A DNA stretch of 64,000 nucleotides from Flavobacterium circumlabens (GCF_004345565.1 NZ_SLWA01000002.1:248001-312000); one strand, 5' to 3'; numbered from the stretch's first letter, positions 45,279-54,888 are shown. Numbers and translations: made by a program. The notes: generated from the letters alone by a model not told the origin.

Positions 45279-47351
45279 CTATTTAGTTGTTTCAAACTCA
45301 AAGACAGTTTTCCCATCACCAGCAATCGCAATATAAGCATTGAATTTTTTACCAGATTTACTTTTCATTCCTTTAATAAGGGAGGTTCTTTTTTCATTGA
45401 CCAATTTCTCTATATCAGCTATGCTCAAATGGATTCCGCAAACATTACGAAACTGTATCCATTTGCAATTGTCATCGGGACATTTGACAAGTATATCTTT
45501 GATGAGTAATTGGTTGTTTCTGCATTTAGGACAAATAAGAGCAGGTAAATTTTCAGTTGCTATGGAAGCATTAAGAAGTTCTGCAGTGATAGAAGTTGCA
45601 TAAGCTTCAATTTCCTTTTGGAAGACATCAAAATCAATTTGATTATGTTCTATTTTTTCTAAAGCCAATTCCCATTCGCCGGTCATTGCTACATCTGCAA
45701 TTTTTTTATCTTTCACAAGATTATACACTTGCAGTCCTTTTTCAGTTGGTATCAGGGATTTTTTTTGCCTCTGAATATACTTTCTGCTAAAAAGTATCTC
45801 TATGATACCAGCTCTTGTCGCGGGCGTACCTATTCCAATATTTTGTAACGCTTTTCGTGCATATTCACTTTCAATTTCCTTTCCGGCAGTTTCCATAGCA
45901 GATAAAAGCCCCGCTTCTGTATATAAAACAGGAGGCTTCGTTTTCTTTTCCAGTACAACGGCTTCTTTGATTTTAACTTCATCGCCAACTTTTAGTTCTG
46001 GCAGCTCCTGAATGTGTTCACTGTCTTCGTCAAAAAAACTTCCTTTAATGGCACGCCATCCTGCCTGCATGACTTTAGAACCTTTCAAAGAAAAATCATA
46101 ATGCAAAACATTTAACGTTATGTCTGTAATTTCTTTTATGCTAGCCTCGGAAACCGCTTCTAATAACCGTAGGGCAATCATATCATAAATAGAATTTTCT
46201 TTAGCAGGTAATACAGAGGGTATTTTCTCTGTAATAAGAAGTCCATGATGATCGGTCACTTTCAGGTCGTTAACTATGCGTTTATTCAATCGTCCCCATT
46301 TTATTCTGGCAAAGGCTTCTTTACAAGAGGGTTTGTTTTCCAATGCTCTGACCAGATTAGAAATTTCATCCCAAAGATCTTCCGGGATATATTTGCTTCC
46401 GGTCCTTGGATAGCTGATGAATCTCTTTTCGTAAAGGCTTTGGACAATAGAGAGCGTTTCTTCTGCTGAAAAGTTCAGCTTTTTATTGGCCTCTTTCTGT
46501 AGGCCCGTTAGATCAAAAAGAAGAGGCGGATGCTCTGTAATGGTTTTACTTTCTACGGAAGTAACATTGGCAGTTTTGCTTCGCTGAATGGACTTGAAAA
46601 TAGCATCAGCTTGTTTTTTATCATCCCATTTGTTTTTGGAGAGGCTAATAAAGTTAATAAACTCTTTTTGATGGCTAAGCTGCAGCTGCCAGTACGTCTG
46701 AATTGTAAAACTTTTGTTTTCCAAATATCGTTTACAGATTAAAGCCAGCGTTGGTGTTTGTACTCTTCCTAATGTATAAATACTATTACCTGCAGAAATA
46801 CTGAGTGCCTGCGAGGCGTTGATACCTACAAGCCAATCGGCACGGCTTCTTGCCCTTGCGGCCAGATACAAACCATCAAAATCACTGCCTGGTTTAAGAT
46901 TATCAAATCCCTGTTTGATGGCTTTCTCAGTAAGAGAGCTAATCCACAACCGTTCAAATGGTTTCTTACATTGCAGGTATTGGTAGATATAACGGAAAAT
47001 CAATTCTCCTTCACGTCCGGCATCAGTAGCCACAATAATGCTTTCACAGCTTTTTATTACCTGTGCGATGATTTTAAGCTGTTTTGCAGCACCTGTATCA
47101 GTAACATAGCCTTTCTCATTTTTTACTTTTCGAACTTTTAACAGAAAAGGCTTAGGCAATATTGGTAAGACATCTTTTTGAAAGCCTGAAAATCCATAAT
47201 CTTCAGGCAAACCAAGTCCTACTAAATGCCCTAAAGCCCAAGTGACTATATAACCATTTCCTGTAAAAAAACCGTTTTCCTTATTTGTTGCGCCTAATAA
47301 TAAGGCTATTTCACGGGCAACACTTGGTTTTTCAGTAATCACTGCTTTCAT
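45279..47351 (-). CDS. topB: DNA topoisomerase III, ICE-encoded
   Basis: The 690-residue type IA topoisomerase has the TOPRIM start (MKAVITEKPSVAREIALLLG), a DAGREGELIFRYIY metal/acidic motif, the nucleophile tyrosine in KRFISYPRTGSKYIPEDLWD (near residue 312), and GIGTPATRAGIIEILFSRKY. The C-terminus has a four-Cys zinc finger (CPKCRNNQLL, KCPDDNC). TopB is a standard gene of CTnDOT-type ICEs and probably resolves DNA intermediates in transfer or replication. It precedes no other gene on its strand until the cargo. Its upstream neighbour is the DUF3945 gene, 19 bases away. Confidence 0.93.
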   Translation of the reverse strand: MKAVITEKPSVAREIALLLGATNKENGFFTGNGYIVTWALGHLVGLGLPEDYGFSGFQKDVLPILPKPFLLKVRKVKNEKGYVTDTGAAKQLKIIAQVIKSCESIIVATDAGREGELIFRYIYQYLQCKKPFERLWISSLTEKAIKQGFDNLKPGSDFDGLYLAARARSRADWLVGINASQALSISAGNSIYTLGRVQTPTLALICKRYLENKSFTIQTYWQLQLSHQKEFINFISLSKNKWDDKKQADAIFKSIQRSKTANVTSVESKTITEHPPLLFDLTGLQKEANKKLNFSAEETLSIVQSLYEKRFISYPRTGSKYIPEDLWDEISNLVRALENKPSCKEAFARIKWGRLNKRIVNDLKVTDHHGLLITEKIPSVLPAKENSIYDMIALRLLEAVSEASIKEITDITLNVLHYDFSLKGSKVMQAGWRAIKGSFFDEDSEHIQELPELKVGDEVKIKEAVVLEKKTKPPVLYTEAGLLSAMETAGKEIESEYARKALQNIGIGTPATRAGIIEILFSRKYIQRQKKSLIPTEKGLQVYNLVKDKKIADVAMTGEWELALEKIEHNQIDFDVFQKEIEAYATSITAELLNASIATENLPALICPKCRNNQLLIKDILVKCPDDNCKWIQFRNVCGIHLSIADIEKLVNEKRTSLIKGMKSKSGKKFNAYIAIAGDGKTVFEFETTK

Positions 47352-47370
47352 ATCTTAATGTTTTTTATGA

Positions 47371-48807
47371 TTACATTTTTCTACCTTTGCTCTTGGCTGG
47401 TGTGTTGTCTTGCTCTTCCTGTTGTTTCTTGCTGTCAGGTTCTTTCTGTCCTGATTTTAGTGGTTCTGTGCTATTTTTAGTCGCCTCATTGGTTTTACCT
47501 TCGGAATTAACAGCTGTCTGGGTTTTATGTTCTTCGGCTGGCTGAACCTTCACACTGTTAGGATTACTAAATGAAAACCCGGCTTTACCGGTATCTTTAT
47601 TGAAAGTCAGATACCCTTTGTATTCTTTACCTTGTTTATCCACCAATCCGTCTACATAAATGGTTTTTCCTGCTGCAAATTGTTCGTACTGCTGCTCACT
47701 GAGCTCTTTCCCTCGTATGGTTTTTGGAACTTCTTGGTTTTGCTGCTGGTTATTTTGGGTTTGACCAGTACTCTGGGTTCTGTCAAATTGGAATTCGACA
47801 TATCGTTTATCGGCATTAAACTGGACAGTAGCATTAAATGGATCCCCTTTTTTGGAGATCATCCCCTCGATGTAAAGCGGTTTGCCTTCCAGTAAGGTTT
47901 GTTTTTGTTCTTCATTAAGTTTGATTCCTTTGATTTCATCCGGGATCTTTATCTTATCCACATGAAGGGCTACTAATTCATTGGTAAGCCTGTCTACACT
48001 GATAATTGAGGGAACTGGTTCTCCTGTTTTGAGATTGGTAAGATCTACAACACGCCCCATATTGCCGGTTTTAAGCAGGTTGTCCTTATCTTCTTTGCTA
48101 AATTCATGCCCGAAAAATGGAAAATTTAATGTTGGTTCTTTCCTTATACCGTGAATGGCAACTACAACCTGTCCTTCTTCATTTGACTGTAATGACAGCC
48201 TTGCATCCATTCGTGTGATAGCAGTTCCTAAATTAAGGCTGATGGGAACCAGTTCATTTGACTTGTAGCCTTTAAGTAACGGTTCAAGCAGATTCATCTT
48301 TTCTAGTTTTTCTTTGCTGAGCCCCAGATTGTTCATGGTATCCCAATCGATTTGTTCTGGTTTAAAACGATACTCGCTTGTTTCTGTTGTTGTTTGTGTT
48401 GTTTCCATGTTTTTATGATTTTCTACTTTGTTATCTTTTTGTAATTCCATCTTAACTTCATATTCTTTCATTAGTTTTTCGCCTTCGGGCTTTGGATTAT
48501 CAATCTGTTTTTGCATTTCTGCAGCAATACCTACAGACAGCAATTGTGGCACTTTGAAAAAATTGAAACGGGTCGGATTTTTTAGCTGGCTAAAGAAATT
48601 GGAAAAGAAGTTGGACAGCAAATCTCCTTGTTTATCAACCCGCATAAATTGATTTTGATTTTTTTTATCAGCGGGAACTGTTTCCAATTCTCCATTTTTA
48701 TCAATTCCTTTTACATCCACAATTTTCATTTTTTCCTGGTCCAGTACTAAAAGAATGTCTGTCAGTTGCTCTGGAGTTTCTTGTTTGGGTTTCTCTTGTT
48801 CACTCAT
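47371..48807 (-). CDS. DUF3945/DUF4099 ICE protein
   Basis: The 478-residue protein has a DUF4099-like region (YRFKPEQIDWDTMNNLGLSK, then EKLEKMNLLEPLLKGYKSNE), followed by DUF3945-like repeats: IKLNEEQKQTLLEGKPLYIE and GKELSEQQYEQFAAGKTIYV are two copies of one motif. The C-terminal ~70 residues are a charged low-complexity tail ending KGRKM. The family is confined to Bacteroidota mobile elements and sits upstream of topB. Its function is unknown. The tail resembles that of the protein at 8145-8999, which also ends KGRKM. Confidence 0.8.
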   Translation of the reverse strand: MSEQEKPKQETPEQLTDILLVLDQEKMKIVDVKGIDKNGELETVPADKKNQNQFMRVDKQGDLLSNFFSNFFSQLKNPTRFNFFKVPQLLSVGIAAEMQKQIDNPKPEGEKLMKEYEVKMELQKDNKVENHKNMETTQTTTETSEYRFKPEQIDWDTMNNLGLSKEKLEKMNLLEPLLKGYKSNELVPISLNLGTAITRMDARLSLQSNEEGQVVVAIHGIRKEPTLNFPFFGHEFSKEDKDNLLKTGNMGRVVDLTNLKTGEPVPSIISVDRLTNELVALHVDKIKIPDEIKGIKLNEEQKQTLLEGKPLYIEGMISKKGDPFNATVQFNADKRYVEFQFDRTQSTGQTQNNQQQNQEVPKTIRGKELSEQQYEQFAAGKTIYVDGLVDKQGKEYKGYLTFNKDTGKAGFSFSNPNSVKVQPAEEHKTQTAVNSEGKTNEATKNSTEPLKSGQKEPDSKKQQEEQDNTPAKSKGRKM

Positions 48808-48888
48808 AATATATTTTCAGTTTTGTTAAAGTAGGATCGAAAGTAAACCAAAGCTCAATAGCCAGACTGTTCAAGTCTTTTTGAGGCT

Positions 48889-49206
48889 TTATTTGTCCGG
48901 AATTGTCTTAATCTGTTTTCTAAGTGGAGCAGAAAAGCTATCGCGGACAAACTGGTTTACATCAGATAGTTTATAGTACAGTTTGCCGCTAATGGTATAA
49001 TAAGGAAGCTTACCCGAGGATCGGTAACGCTGTAAAGAACGTGAGCTGACCTTGAGCATCATAAACAGGTCCTGACTGTCCAGCAATTCTTCCCCATCAA
49101 TAGCGCTCTTTTGTTTTTGGGTATTTTCAAAGTGTTCGCCCAGTATATCGAAGCGATCCATTATACGCTCCATCCATGACATAAATTCCATTCTGTCGAT
49201 ATTCAT
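48889..49206 (-). CDS. Excisionase-type helix-turn-helix protein
   Basis: The 105-residue protein has an N-terminal amphipathic helix (SWMERIMDRFDILGEHFENT) and a MerR/Xis-like winged HTH: LLDSQDLFMMLKVSSRSLQR then YRSSGKLPYYTISGKLYYKL. ICEs of this group carry such proteins between the rteC region and the DUF3945/topB operon; they regulate excision or transfer genes. A perfect inverted repeat lies about 140 bases upstream. Confidence 0.8.
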   Translation of the reverse strand: MNIDRMEFMSWMERIMDRFDILGEHFENTQKQKSAIDGEELLDSQDLFMMLKVSSRSLQRYRSSGKLPYYTISGKLYYKLSDVNQFVRDSFSAPLRKQIKTIPDK

Positions 49207-49343
49207 AATAGCTATGTTTTATCAATTACTAATTCTCGATTAATGATCTATGCAAAATTGGAACGCATTAATGACATTTTCTGCCAAGGCTTGCCAATTG
49301 AAAAGTATTTTTTTTGAGATTTCAGAAAAACAAACAATGGCTT

Positions 49344-49381
49344 GTTTATCAACGTTTGTTCATTTTTGTTGGTTGATAAAC
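49344..49381. repeat. Perfect 10-bp inverted repeat upstream of the HTH gene
   Basis: GTTTATCAAC (49344-49353) and GTTGATAAAC (49372-49381) are exact inverse copies with an 18-base T/G-rich spacer. They sit between the excisionase-like gene and the terminator of the rteC operon. They could be an operator for RteC or the HTH protein, or a recombination site. Confidence 0.6.
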
Positions 49382-49432
49382 TAAGGCCGCAGGAGTATTC
49401 TGCCAATGGGTGGATATGGGCAGGTAATAAAA

Positions 49433-49459
49433 AAAGCAGTGTTTTTATGACACTGCTTT
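49433..49459 (-). terminator. Intrinsic terminator of the rteC operon
   Basis: AAAGCAGTGT and ACACTGCTTT form a perfect 10-bp stem with a 7-base loop. On the minus strand it is followed by seven T residues, 24 bases after the rteC stop. Confidence 0.88.
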
Positions 49460-49483
49460 AGCTAAGAATGATATGTATGAATT

Positions 49484-50365
49484 TTATAGATCTTTATCCA
49501 TATACTGATCTAAGGAAGTTTTGAGCTGGTCTAAAAACAAAGTGCGATTACCTGAGCGTTCTTTCATACGGTGAAAAGCATGGTGGATATCTCCTAATTG
49601 GATACGAAACACGATTTGAAAGATTAAGCTGATTTTGCGGATTCCAGTTTTACCGTTAGAAATTGCCCCCGATACATAAAGTGCATAAATCAACTCTATC
49701 AGTGCATTTTTCGATTCTGTCCAGAAAACATCTTTTGTGGATTCAGCATTCTGCAAAACCATATCGGGCTTGTCAACAGGATTAATTTTGATAATCAGGT
49801 AATTGTAGAGCAGTTCATCCGCTATGATACGGGAAACTTTATAATCATAGTAAGTAGAAAATTGAGTATCAACTTCAAAAATAAAACTGTTAAGACCAGT
49901 GTTTAGATTTATTTTTCCTAATTTAAAAAAGTCATGGTCTCTGTCGGTTCTCCCTGACCGATAATACCGGTAAAAATCAGAATTGCAAATATGTTCTTTA
50001 TATTCATTCTTCAAATGCTGCAATTCACCGGAAAAATATTTATAATACATTTTTCCTCCATTTACCGGACAGGATGTTTCTATCCTGTACACTTTATTAT
50101 AGTAAATCAACTTTCCAAGTATTTGTGGCTTAATAATTCTGAAGAATTCGATTTCTTCATTTGCCTCTGTAAAATGATGCTCCAAAACTTGCTTTTTCAT
50201 TCCTGACAATAAATCCTGCAGGAAAATAATCATACGATAGGACTCGTCTATTACATGCACGGATTCCAAACTGATTTCCTGTTCTTTTTTTACGATACTG
50301 TAAAGGACATCTTTGTAAGGGGATTGTATCATATTAATAATATTATGCAAACAATATAATTCCAT
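49484..50365 (-). CDS. rteC: RteC family regulator
   Basis: The 293-residue protein matches RteC: LVYSIVKKEQ-like helices at the N-terminus, FFRIIKPQILGKLIYYNKVY, CPVNGGKMYYKYFSGELQHL, YRYYRSGRTDRDHDFFKLGK, and the C-terminal DNA-binding part with FQIVFRIQLGDIHHAFHRMK. In CTnDOT, RteC activates the excision operon. No rteA/rteB two-component genes or tetracycline resistance gene are present here. The gene is the last of a four-gene operon with an AraC regulator 10 bases upstream. Confidence 0.85.
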   Translation of the reverse strand: MELYCLHNIINMIQSPYKDVLYSIVKKEQEISLESVHVIDESYRMIIFLQDLLSGMKKQVLEHHFTEANEEIEFFRIIKPQILGKLIYYNKVYRIETSCPVNGGKMYYKYFSGELQHLKNEYKEHICNSDFYRYYRSGRTDRDHDFFKLGKINLNTGLNSFIFEVDTQFSTYYDYKVSRIIADELLYNYLIIKINPVDKPDMVLQNAESTKDVFWTESKNALIELIYALYVSGAISNGKTGIRKISLIFQIVFRIQLGDIHHAFHRMKERSGNRTLFLDQLKTSLDQYMDKDL

Positions 50366-50374
50366 CTTTCAGGT

Positions 50375-51253
50375 TCATTCAGATCTCAGCCTTAAACGGT
50401 ACTCCGAGGGGGACATGAAAGTTGATTTTCTAAAAAAATTGCTAAAAGATGAGGAATTACAAAAATGTAATTCCTCAATAATCTGCAAAATGGTCAAGTC
50501 ATCATTTTGAAGCAAAATTTTAGCTTCCAAAATAAGTGCTTCTTCGATAAACTGCTTAACGGTCTTATTGGTGACCTGCTGTACGGTTTTACTAAGGTGT
50601 CCTTTTGTTATTAATAATGCATCAGAATAAAACTTGACACTATGCTCTTTTGCACAATGAAGCTCTACTAGTTGTAAAAATTGGAATACCAGTTTTTCCT
50701 TTCGGGTATGTTTTTCTTTTACATTACAGGAATCTTTGCTGTATATTGAAGCAAGCACATACAACAAAAGATTGAAGCTCAGCGACAGTACTTCGTTATA
50801 AAATGGATATTCATTTGTTTTGTATCTTTTGTTTCCTGTTAAAGCAAACAAATCATTCAGCAAAAGAGAATCCTCATCCTTGAGCTTTATTTTCGATGGA
50901 AATTTTGCGATAAAAAATTCAAAGAAACCTATGTTTGGCTTTCTTATTGTATTCTTAAAGATAAAACCTGGTGTAAAAGAAAGTAGGGAAATCTCCAATG
51001 TTTCACTCATCAATACAATCTCGCAAGAAGTTCTAACCGGTATTACAAGCAGTTCACTTTGGCATAAGTAATACTCCACATGATTTGCCCGCAAGGTTAT
51101 ACATCCTGAATTTATCAAAATTATAATGAAGTAACTGCTGTTAAAATATTGTTCCAGTGCAGCTTTCGAACAAAACCTTTCAAAAGTAAAGACCTGCAGG
51201 TCTGAATGCCGGTATAATAAACTTTTCTTTATCAAAACATTAATTTTAAACAT
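50375..51253 (-). CDS. AraC-type regulator upstream of rteC
   Basis: The 292-residue protein has a cupin-like sensing half (FIIILINSGCITLRANHVEY, LCQSELLVIPVRTSCEIVLM) and a C-terminal AraC domain (VKFYSDALLITKGHLSKTVQ, ILQIIEELHFCNSSSFSNFF and FMSPSEYRLRLRSE). It probably responds to a small molecule and controls rteC, from which it is separated by nine bases, or the lipoprotein unit upstream. Confidence 0.85.
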   Translation of the reverse strand: MFKINVLIKKSLLYRHSDLQVFTFERFCSKAALEQYFNSSYFIIILINSGCITLRANHVEYYLCQSELLVIPVRTSCEIVLMSETLEISLLSFTPGFIFKNTIRKPNIGFFEFFIAKFPSKIKLKDEDSLLLNDLFALTGNKRYKTNEYPFYNEVLSLSFNLLLYVLASIYSKDSCNVKEKHTRKEKLVFQFLQLVELHCAKEHSVKFYSDALLITKGHLSKTVQQVTNKTVKQFIEEALILEAKILLQNDDLTILQIIEELHFCNSSSFSNFFRKSTFMSPSEYRLRLRSE

Positions 51254-51288
51254 TTGCTGTGATAAACCCTAAAGAAAATTTTGGATCA

Positions 51289-51552
51289 TCAGTCTTGATA
51301 GGAACTATTGGACATTAATATCCACATCAAGGAAACGGACACAAATAATAAGTTGGCAAGGTTATCTGTAAAAAACAGAAAAGCCAGCGGTCGTACATTA
51401 CGGGTTTTAACCTCATTTATGGATGGATAACCAATCATTTCATCAAATTTCGACAGCTCATAAATGAAATAAAGCTCGATAAGATTAAAAATGATTAAAA
51501 ACACGCAAAAAACAGTTACGATTCTTTTTTCAATCTTGGGTGATAGATACAT
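51289..51552 (-). CDS. Small membrane protein (87 aa)
   Basis: Two membrane segments (IVTVFCVFLIIFNLIELYFI and FFTDNLANLLFVSVSLMWIL) flank a loop of about 25 residues with EMIGYPSINEVKTRNVRP. No family recognised. It begins 11 bases after the lipoprotein gene and is probably co-transcribed with it and with the regulators downstream. Confidence 0.6.
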   Translation of the reverse strand: MYLSPKIEKRIVTVFCVFLIIFNLIELYFIYELSKFDEMIGYPSINEVKTRNVRPLAFLFFTDNLANLLFVSVSLMWILMSNSSYQD

Positions 51553-51563
51553 GATTTCTCTTT

Positions 51564-52274
51564 TTATAAATTATTTTGAATAATTCCGGACAGCAAAGCC
51601 ATTCTTACCGTTTTAAAAGTAATTTCATCTGTGGGGATAAAATTATCATCCCTGTTACCAATAGCTGTGTCCCAATCTTTATCCCCACGCTTTTTTTCGT
51701 AAAAAAGGGAAGAGCCTGCAATCGAAGATATAGCGAGTATGACACACTTATCTTCCGATGTATAGGAAGTATCAGTGCTAATATTAGATTGATAAAGTGC
51801 TATTGACTGGAGCATACTTTGGTAATCACCATTATTGAATTCCATAATGTTTTCAATAAAGTTTGACAGACTGGCTTTCCCTGCTGCTGTCATAGAAGGA
51901 TTATCGACGTTTAATTCAAATAGTCCCTGCGATTGGTTTACTGCATTTCTGATTGCATCGATTGATGAATTGGTCAGGTTTAAATTACCCGCAACCAATG
52001 ATACTGTTGTATTTCCAGTGGGATGGATCGCCTGATTAATTGAAAGAATTGATTCAGAATCGAAAGTACTCTGATCATAAAATTGTGATAGCAGCTGATC
52101 GATTTGCAGAGTAAGTGAATTTTTAGCGAAACTGGATACATTGGATTTACTCAGCTTAGAGGTTGAGCCCTCAAGGGAATTAATTTCTTTTAATTCGCTA
52201 TCCGCTGTAAAATCATTTGTGCAGGAAATCGACAGAATTGTAATGGTAAGTACCCATAATGATAAATTTTTCAT
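51564..52274 (-). CDS. Uncharacterised lipoprotein
   Basis: The 236-residue protein carries a lipoprotein signal with LSISC (Cys18). The mature part is Ser/Asn-rich and helical, without known domains (SKLSKSNVSSFAKNSLTLQI, MLQSIALYQSNISTDTSYTS). It contains one further Cys near residue 183. It heads a four-gene operon with a small membrane protein, AraC and RteC, and faces the TPR/AraC regulator across a 355-bp gap with direct repeats. Confidence 0.65.
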   Translation of the reverse strand: MKNLSLWVLTITILSISCTNDFTADSELKEINSLEGSTSKLSKSNVSSFAKNSLTLQIDQLLSQFYDQSTFDSESILSINQAIHPTGNTTVSLVAGNLNLTNSSIDAIRNAVNQSQGLFELNVDNPSMTAAGKASLSNFIENIMEFNNGDYQSMLQSIALYQSNISTDTSYTSEDKCVILAISSIAGSSLFYEKKRGDKDWDTAIGNRDDNFIPTDEITFKTVRMALLSGIIQNNL

Positions 52275-52428
52275 GATTAAATTTGTTAAATGTGACCGGC
52301 TACTTTTTTTTTCGCCAGTTCATTTCCCCGGGAAGCAGAACTTTTATTTAGCACGATGCCAAACATTTTTGCTTTTGAATTCGGGACAAAGCTAGAAGCT
52401 GGATTTCAATCTCGCAAAAGATGTATTG

Positions 52429-52466
52429 TCGATTTTCGGAAAATAGCATATCGATTTTCGGAAAAT
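52429..52466. promoter_or_regulatory. Two 16-bp direct repeats at 22-bp spacing, AraC-type operator candidate
   Basis: TCGATTTTCGGAAAAT occurs at 52429-52444 and again, unchanged, at 52451-52466, so the copies start 22 bases apart, about two helical turns. Each is itself a near-palindrome (ATTTTC/GAAAAT). Such phased direct repeats are typical of AraC-family binding sites. They lie about 50 bases upstream of a TATATTTG box. Confidence 0.65.
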
Positions 52467-52515
52467 CCATACCCTATTTTTTAAAAATATTCATCTCATT
52501 ATCAATTGTTTATAT

Positions 52516-52523
52516 TATATTTG
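52516..52523 (+). promoter_or_regulatory. -7 box of the TPR/AraC regulator promoter
   Basis: TATATTTG fits the Bacteroidota TAnnTTTG consensus, 107 bases before the regulator ATG. No good -33 TTTG is present at the usual spacing, which would fit an activator-dependent promoter using the direct repeats upstream. Confidence 0.5.
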
Positions 52524-52629
52524 ATGTTCTTTTTTTTAGAAAAACTGTTCAAGAACATTTCTGGAAGACAAAACCCCTTTCTTTAGAAATTATCTTACAA
52601 TAAAATAGTATACACTTTTATCTTAACCT

Positions 52630-54342
52630 ATGATTAAAAAATATCTACTCGTTTTTTTCCTATGCCTGGGAAATCAGATTACAGCACAAGAAAGTGCCTT
52701 TAAAATTCCGGACTCACTTCTACGTAAAGATTATGACTATCTCTATGATAGGATTGACCAATCGCAAGGTGATACTATCAGGCAGTCCTTGTATTTAAAA
52801 TCATTTTTATTAAAATCGAAGTCTGAAAAAAATTTCGAGGAGATAGTCAATGGATACAAAAATTACCTCCATCATTCACCCGATAAACTAAAACTCATTT
52901 ATGCCGACAGCATGATATACAGTGCTAAGCAGTCTAAGGAGAATAATCTTATCGGTTCTGCTTATTTGTCAAAAGGGATCGTTTACTATGGACTGAAACA
53001 ACATGATCAGGCATTGGACAATTACCTCATTGCAAATGATTTTATTTCAAAAACCAAAGACAATTATTTAATTCATAAAGTAAAGTATACAATAGGCCAT
53101 ATAAAATATTATCTAGGTTTTTATGATGAAGCCATATCGTTATTTCGGCAATGCATTGCTTTTTTTGAAAAAGAAGATCCAAGAGGTTATCTAAACTCAC
53201 TTCATTCACTTGGATTGTGCTACAACAGAATTGGGAATTATGGCTTATGTTCCCAAACAAATAAAAAGGGTTTGTCAGAAGGAAAAAGGTTGGGTATCAC
53301 TACGATGGATTCTTATTTTATTCATTCTGAAGGAATTAATCAATATGCGCTCAAAAATTATAGGGAGGCTATCAAGCAAATCAACTATTCTTTAGCTATT
53401 ATAAAAGAAAAGAAGGACTTTGCAAACCAGGCTGTTGGTTATTTTTACATTGGCAAAAGCTATTGGCAGTTAAATGAATATGAAACAGCATTGCCTTACT
53501 TTAAAAAAGTAGTTCAGATTATTGAAACTAAAAATTATATTCGGCCAGATCTTCGTGAGAATTATGAGCTGATGATACGTTATTATAAGTCTAAAGACGA
53601 TCTGAACAACCAGCTTTATTACATACAAAAGTTACTAAACATAGACAGGATATTAGATCGCAGGTATCGATATCTATCCCATAAGATCCATAAAGAGTAT
53701 GACACCAAAAAGCTGTTGGCAGATAAAAAAAGTATAGAAAATATTCTTAACAGAAGAAAACACAATGATTTGATTCAGGGTTTGGTTATTGCCTTCTTAT
53801 TTTTTTCCTTAATCCTTTTACTATACCGGAATATAAGAAATAAGCGTATATACAGACAAAAATACGAAGAACTAATGACTAAAGGTAAATCCCCCAAAGT
53901 TGAAGAGAAACAAATAACAAATGTAATTGCTGATATAAATCAGGATAAAATAAAAACATTGTTGAAGCAATTGGAGAAATTTGAAAAGGACGACAAATTC
54001 CTCGAAAAAGACTTGACTTCTAGCAAATTAGCTGTAGCCTTTGGCGCAAATGTAAAGTATCTGTCAAAAATAATTTATCACTATAGAGGAAAAAAGTTCG
54101 TCGATTACATTAATGACCTCAAAGTAGACTATTTAATTTCTCAACTGCAAAATGATAAAGCAGTTAGAAAGTATACCAATAAAGCTTTGGCTGAGGAAGT
54201 GGGATTCAGCAGTACACAAAGATTCACCAACGCTTTCTTTGCCAGAACCGGAATGCCAGTTTCCTTTTTCATTCAGGAAATTAAAAAAGAAGAAATGACT
54301 CATTTAGATGAAAAACAGAATTCTAATTTGAAATCCAATTAA
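52630..54342 (+). CDS. Membrane-anchored TPR regulator with AraC-type DNA-binding domain
   Basis: The 570-residue protein has a signal peptide (MIKKYLLVFFLCLGNQITAQ), a periplasmic series of about six TPR units (AYLSKGIVYYGLKQHDQALD, AVGYFYIGKSYWQLNEYETA), one membrane segment (LIQGLVIAFLFFSLILLLYR, about 379-398), and a cytosolic AraC/HTH domain (LTSSKLAVAFGANVKYLSKI, NKALAEEVGFSSTQRFTNAF). This architecture is known in Flavobacteriia as a one-component regulator that senses in the periplasm, possibly a peptide. It lies upstream of and in line with the lanthipeptide genes, so it is the best candidate for their control. Confidence 0.85.
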   Translation: MIKKYLLVFFLCLGNQITAQESAFKIPDSLLRKDYDYLYDRIDQSQGDTIRQSLYLKSFLLKSKSEKNFEEIVNGYKNYLHHSPDKLKLIYADSMIYSAKQSKENNLIGSAYLSKGIVYYGLKQHDQALDNYLIANDFISKTKDNYLIHKVKYTIGHIKYYLGFYDEAISLFRQCIAFFEKEDPRGYLNSLHSLGLCYNRIGNYGLCSQTNKKGLSEGKRLGITTMDSYFIHSEGINQYALKNYREAIKQINYSLAIIKEKKDFANQAVGYFYIGKSYWQLNEYETALPYFKKVVQIIETKNYIRPDLRENYELMIRYYKSKDDLNNQLYYIQKLLNIDRILDRRYRYLSHKIHKEYDTKKLLADKKSIENILNRRKHNDLIQGLVIAFLFFSLILLLYRNIRNKRIYRQKYEELMTKGKSPKVEEKQITNVIADINQDKIKTLLKQLEKFEKDDKFLEKDLTSSKLAVAFGANVKYLSKIIYHYRGKKFVDYINDLKVDYLISQLQNDKAVRKYTNKALAEEVGFSSTQRFTNAFFARTGMPVSFFIQEIKKEEMTHLDEKQNSNLKSN

Positions 54343-54888
54343 AATAATTTAATTAAAAGTTACTTAAAAACTATTCTACTATTTAATTAACAGTTTTACC
54401 AATAATTAAAATTATACTAGAATTTTCTATTATAACAATATAAGGTAATTGCACTTTTTTTATTTTAGATGTAATATTAGGGTATTATAATTCAAAAAAA
54501 CGAGCATAATAGCACCTAATACGGATTAAAACTCTGGGAATTTATTCTAAATCAGTAACTTCTCTATTTCATTCTTTTAAATTAATATAATTTGGATTTT
54601 AACGCGGATAAATATATATTGATAAATAGTCTTCTTACGTTCGTAAATGTAAAATTCAAGTTCTCTTGGATGTCAATTTCAGATATATTTGAGTGGACCA
54701 ATAATAGATAAAATATTCTTTATTTTCTTTTTATAAATAAAAAACATGTTCTATGTATTAAGAAAATTTTCAATAATTATACTCAACGGGCTATATATAA
54801 ATCTGAATATAACAAATAAGATTTCAAAATCGGGTTAAAAAAACGAGATAAATATTTCTCCAACTTAACTTGGTTAATATTAATTTTT
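54343..54888. other. Noncoding AT-rich spacer before the lanthipeptide promoter
   Basis: About 550 bases with no convincing ORF on either strand, many short A/T runs and no clear hairpin. Nothing more can be supported here. Confidence 0.5.
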
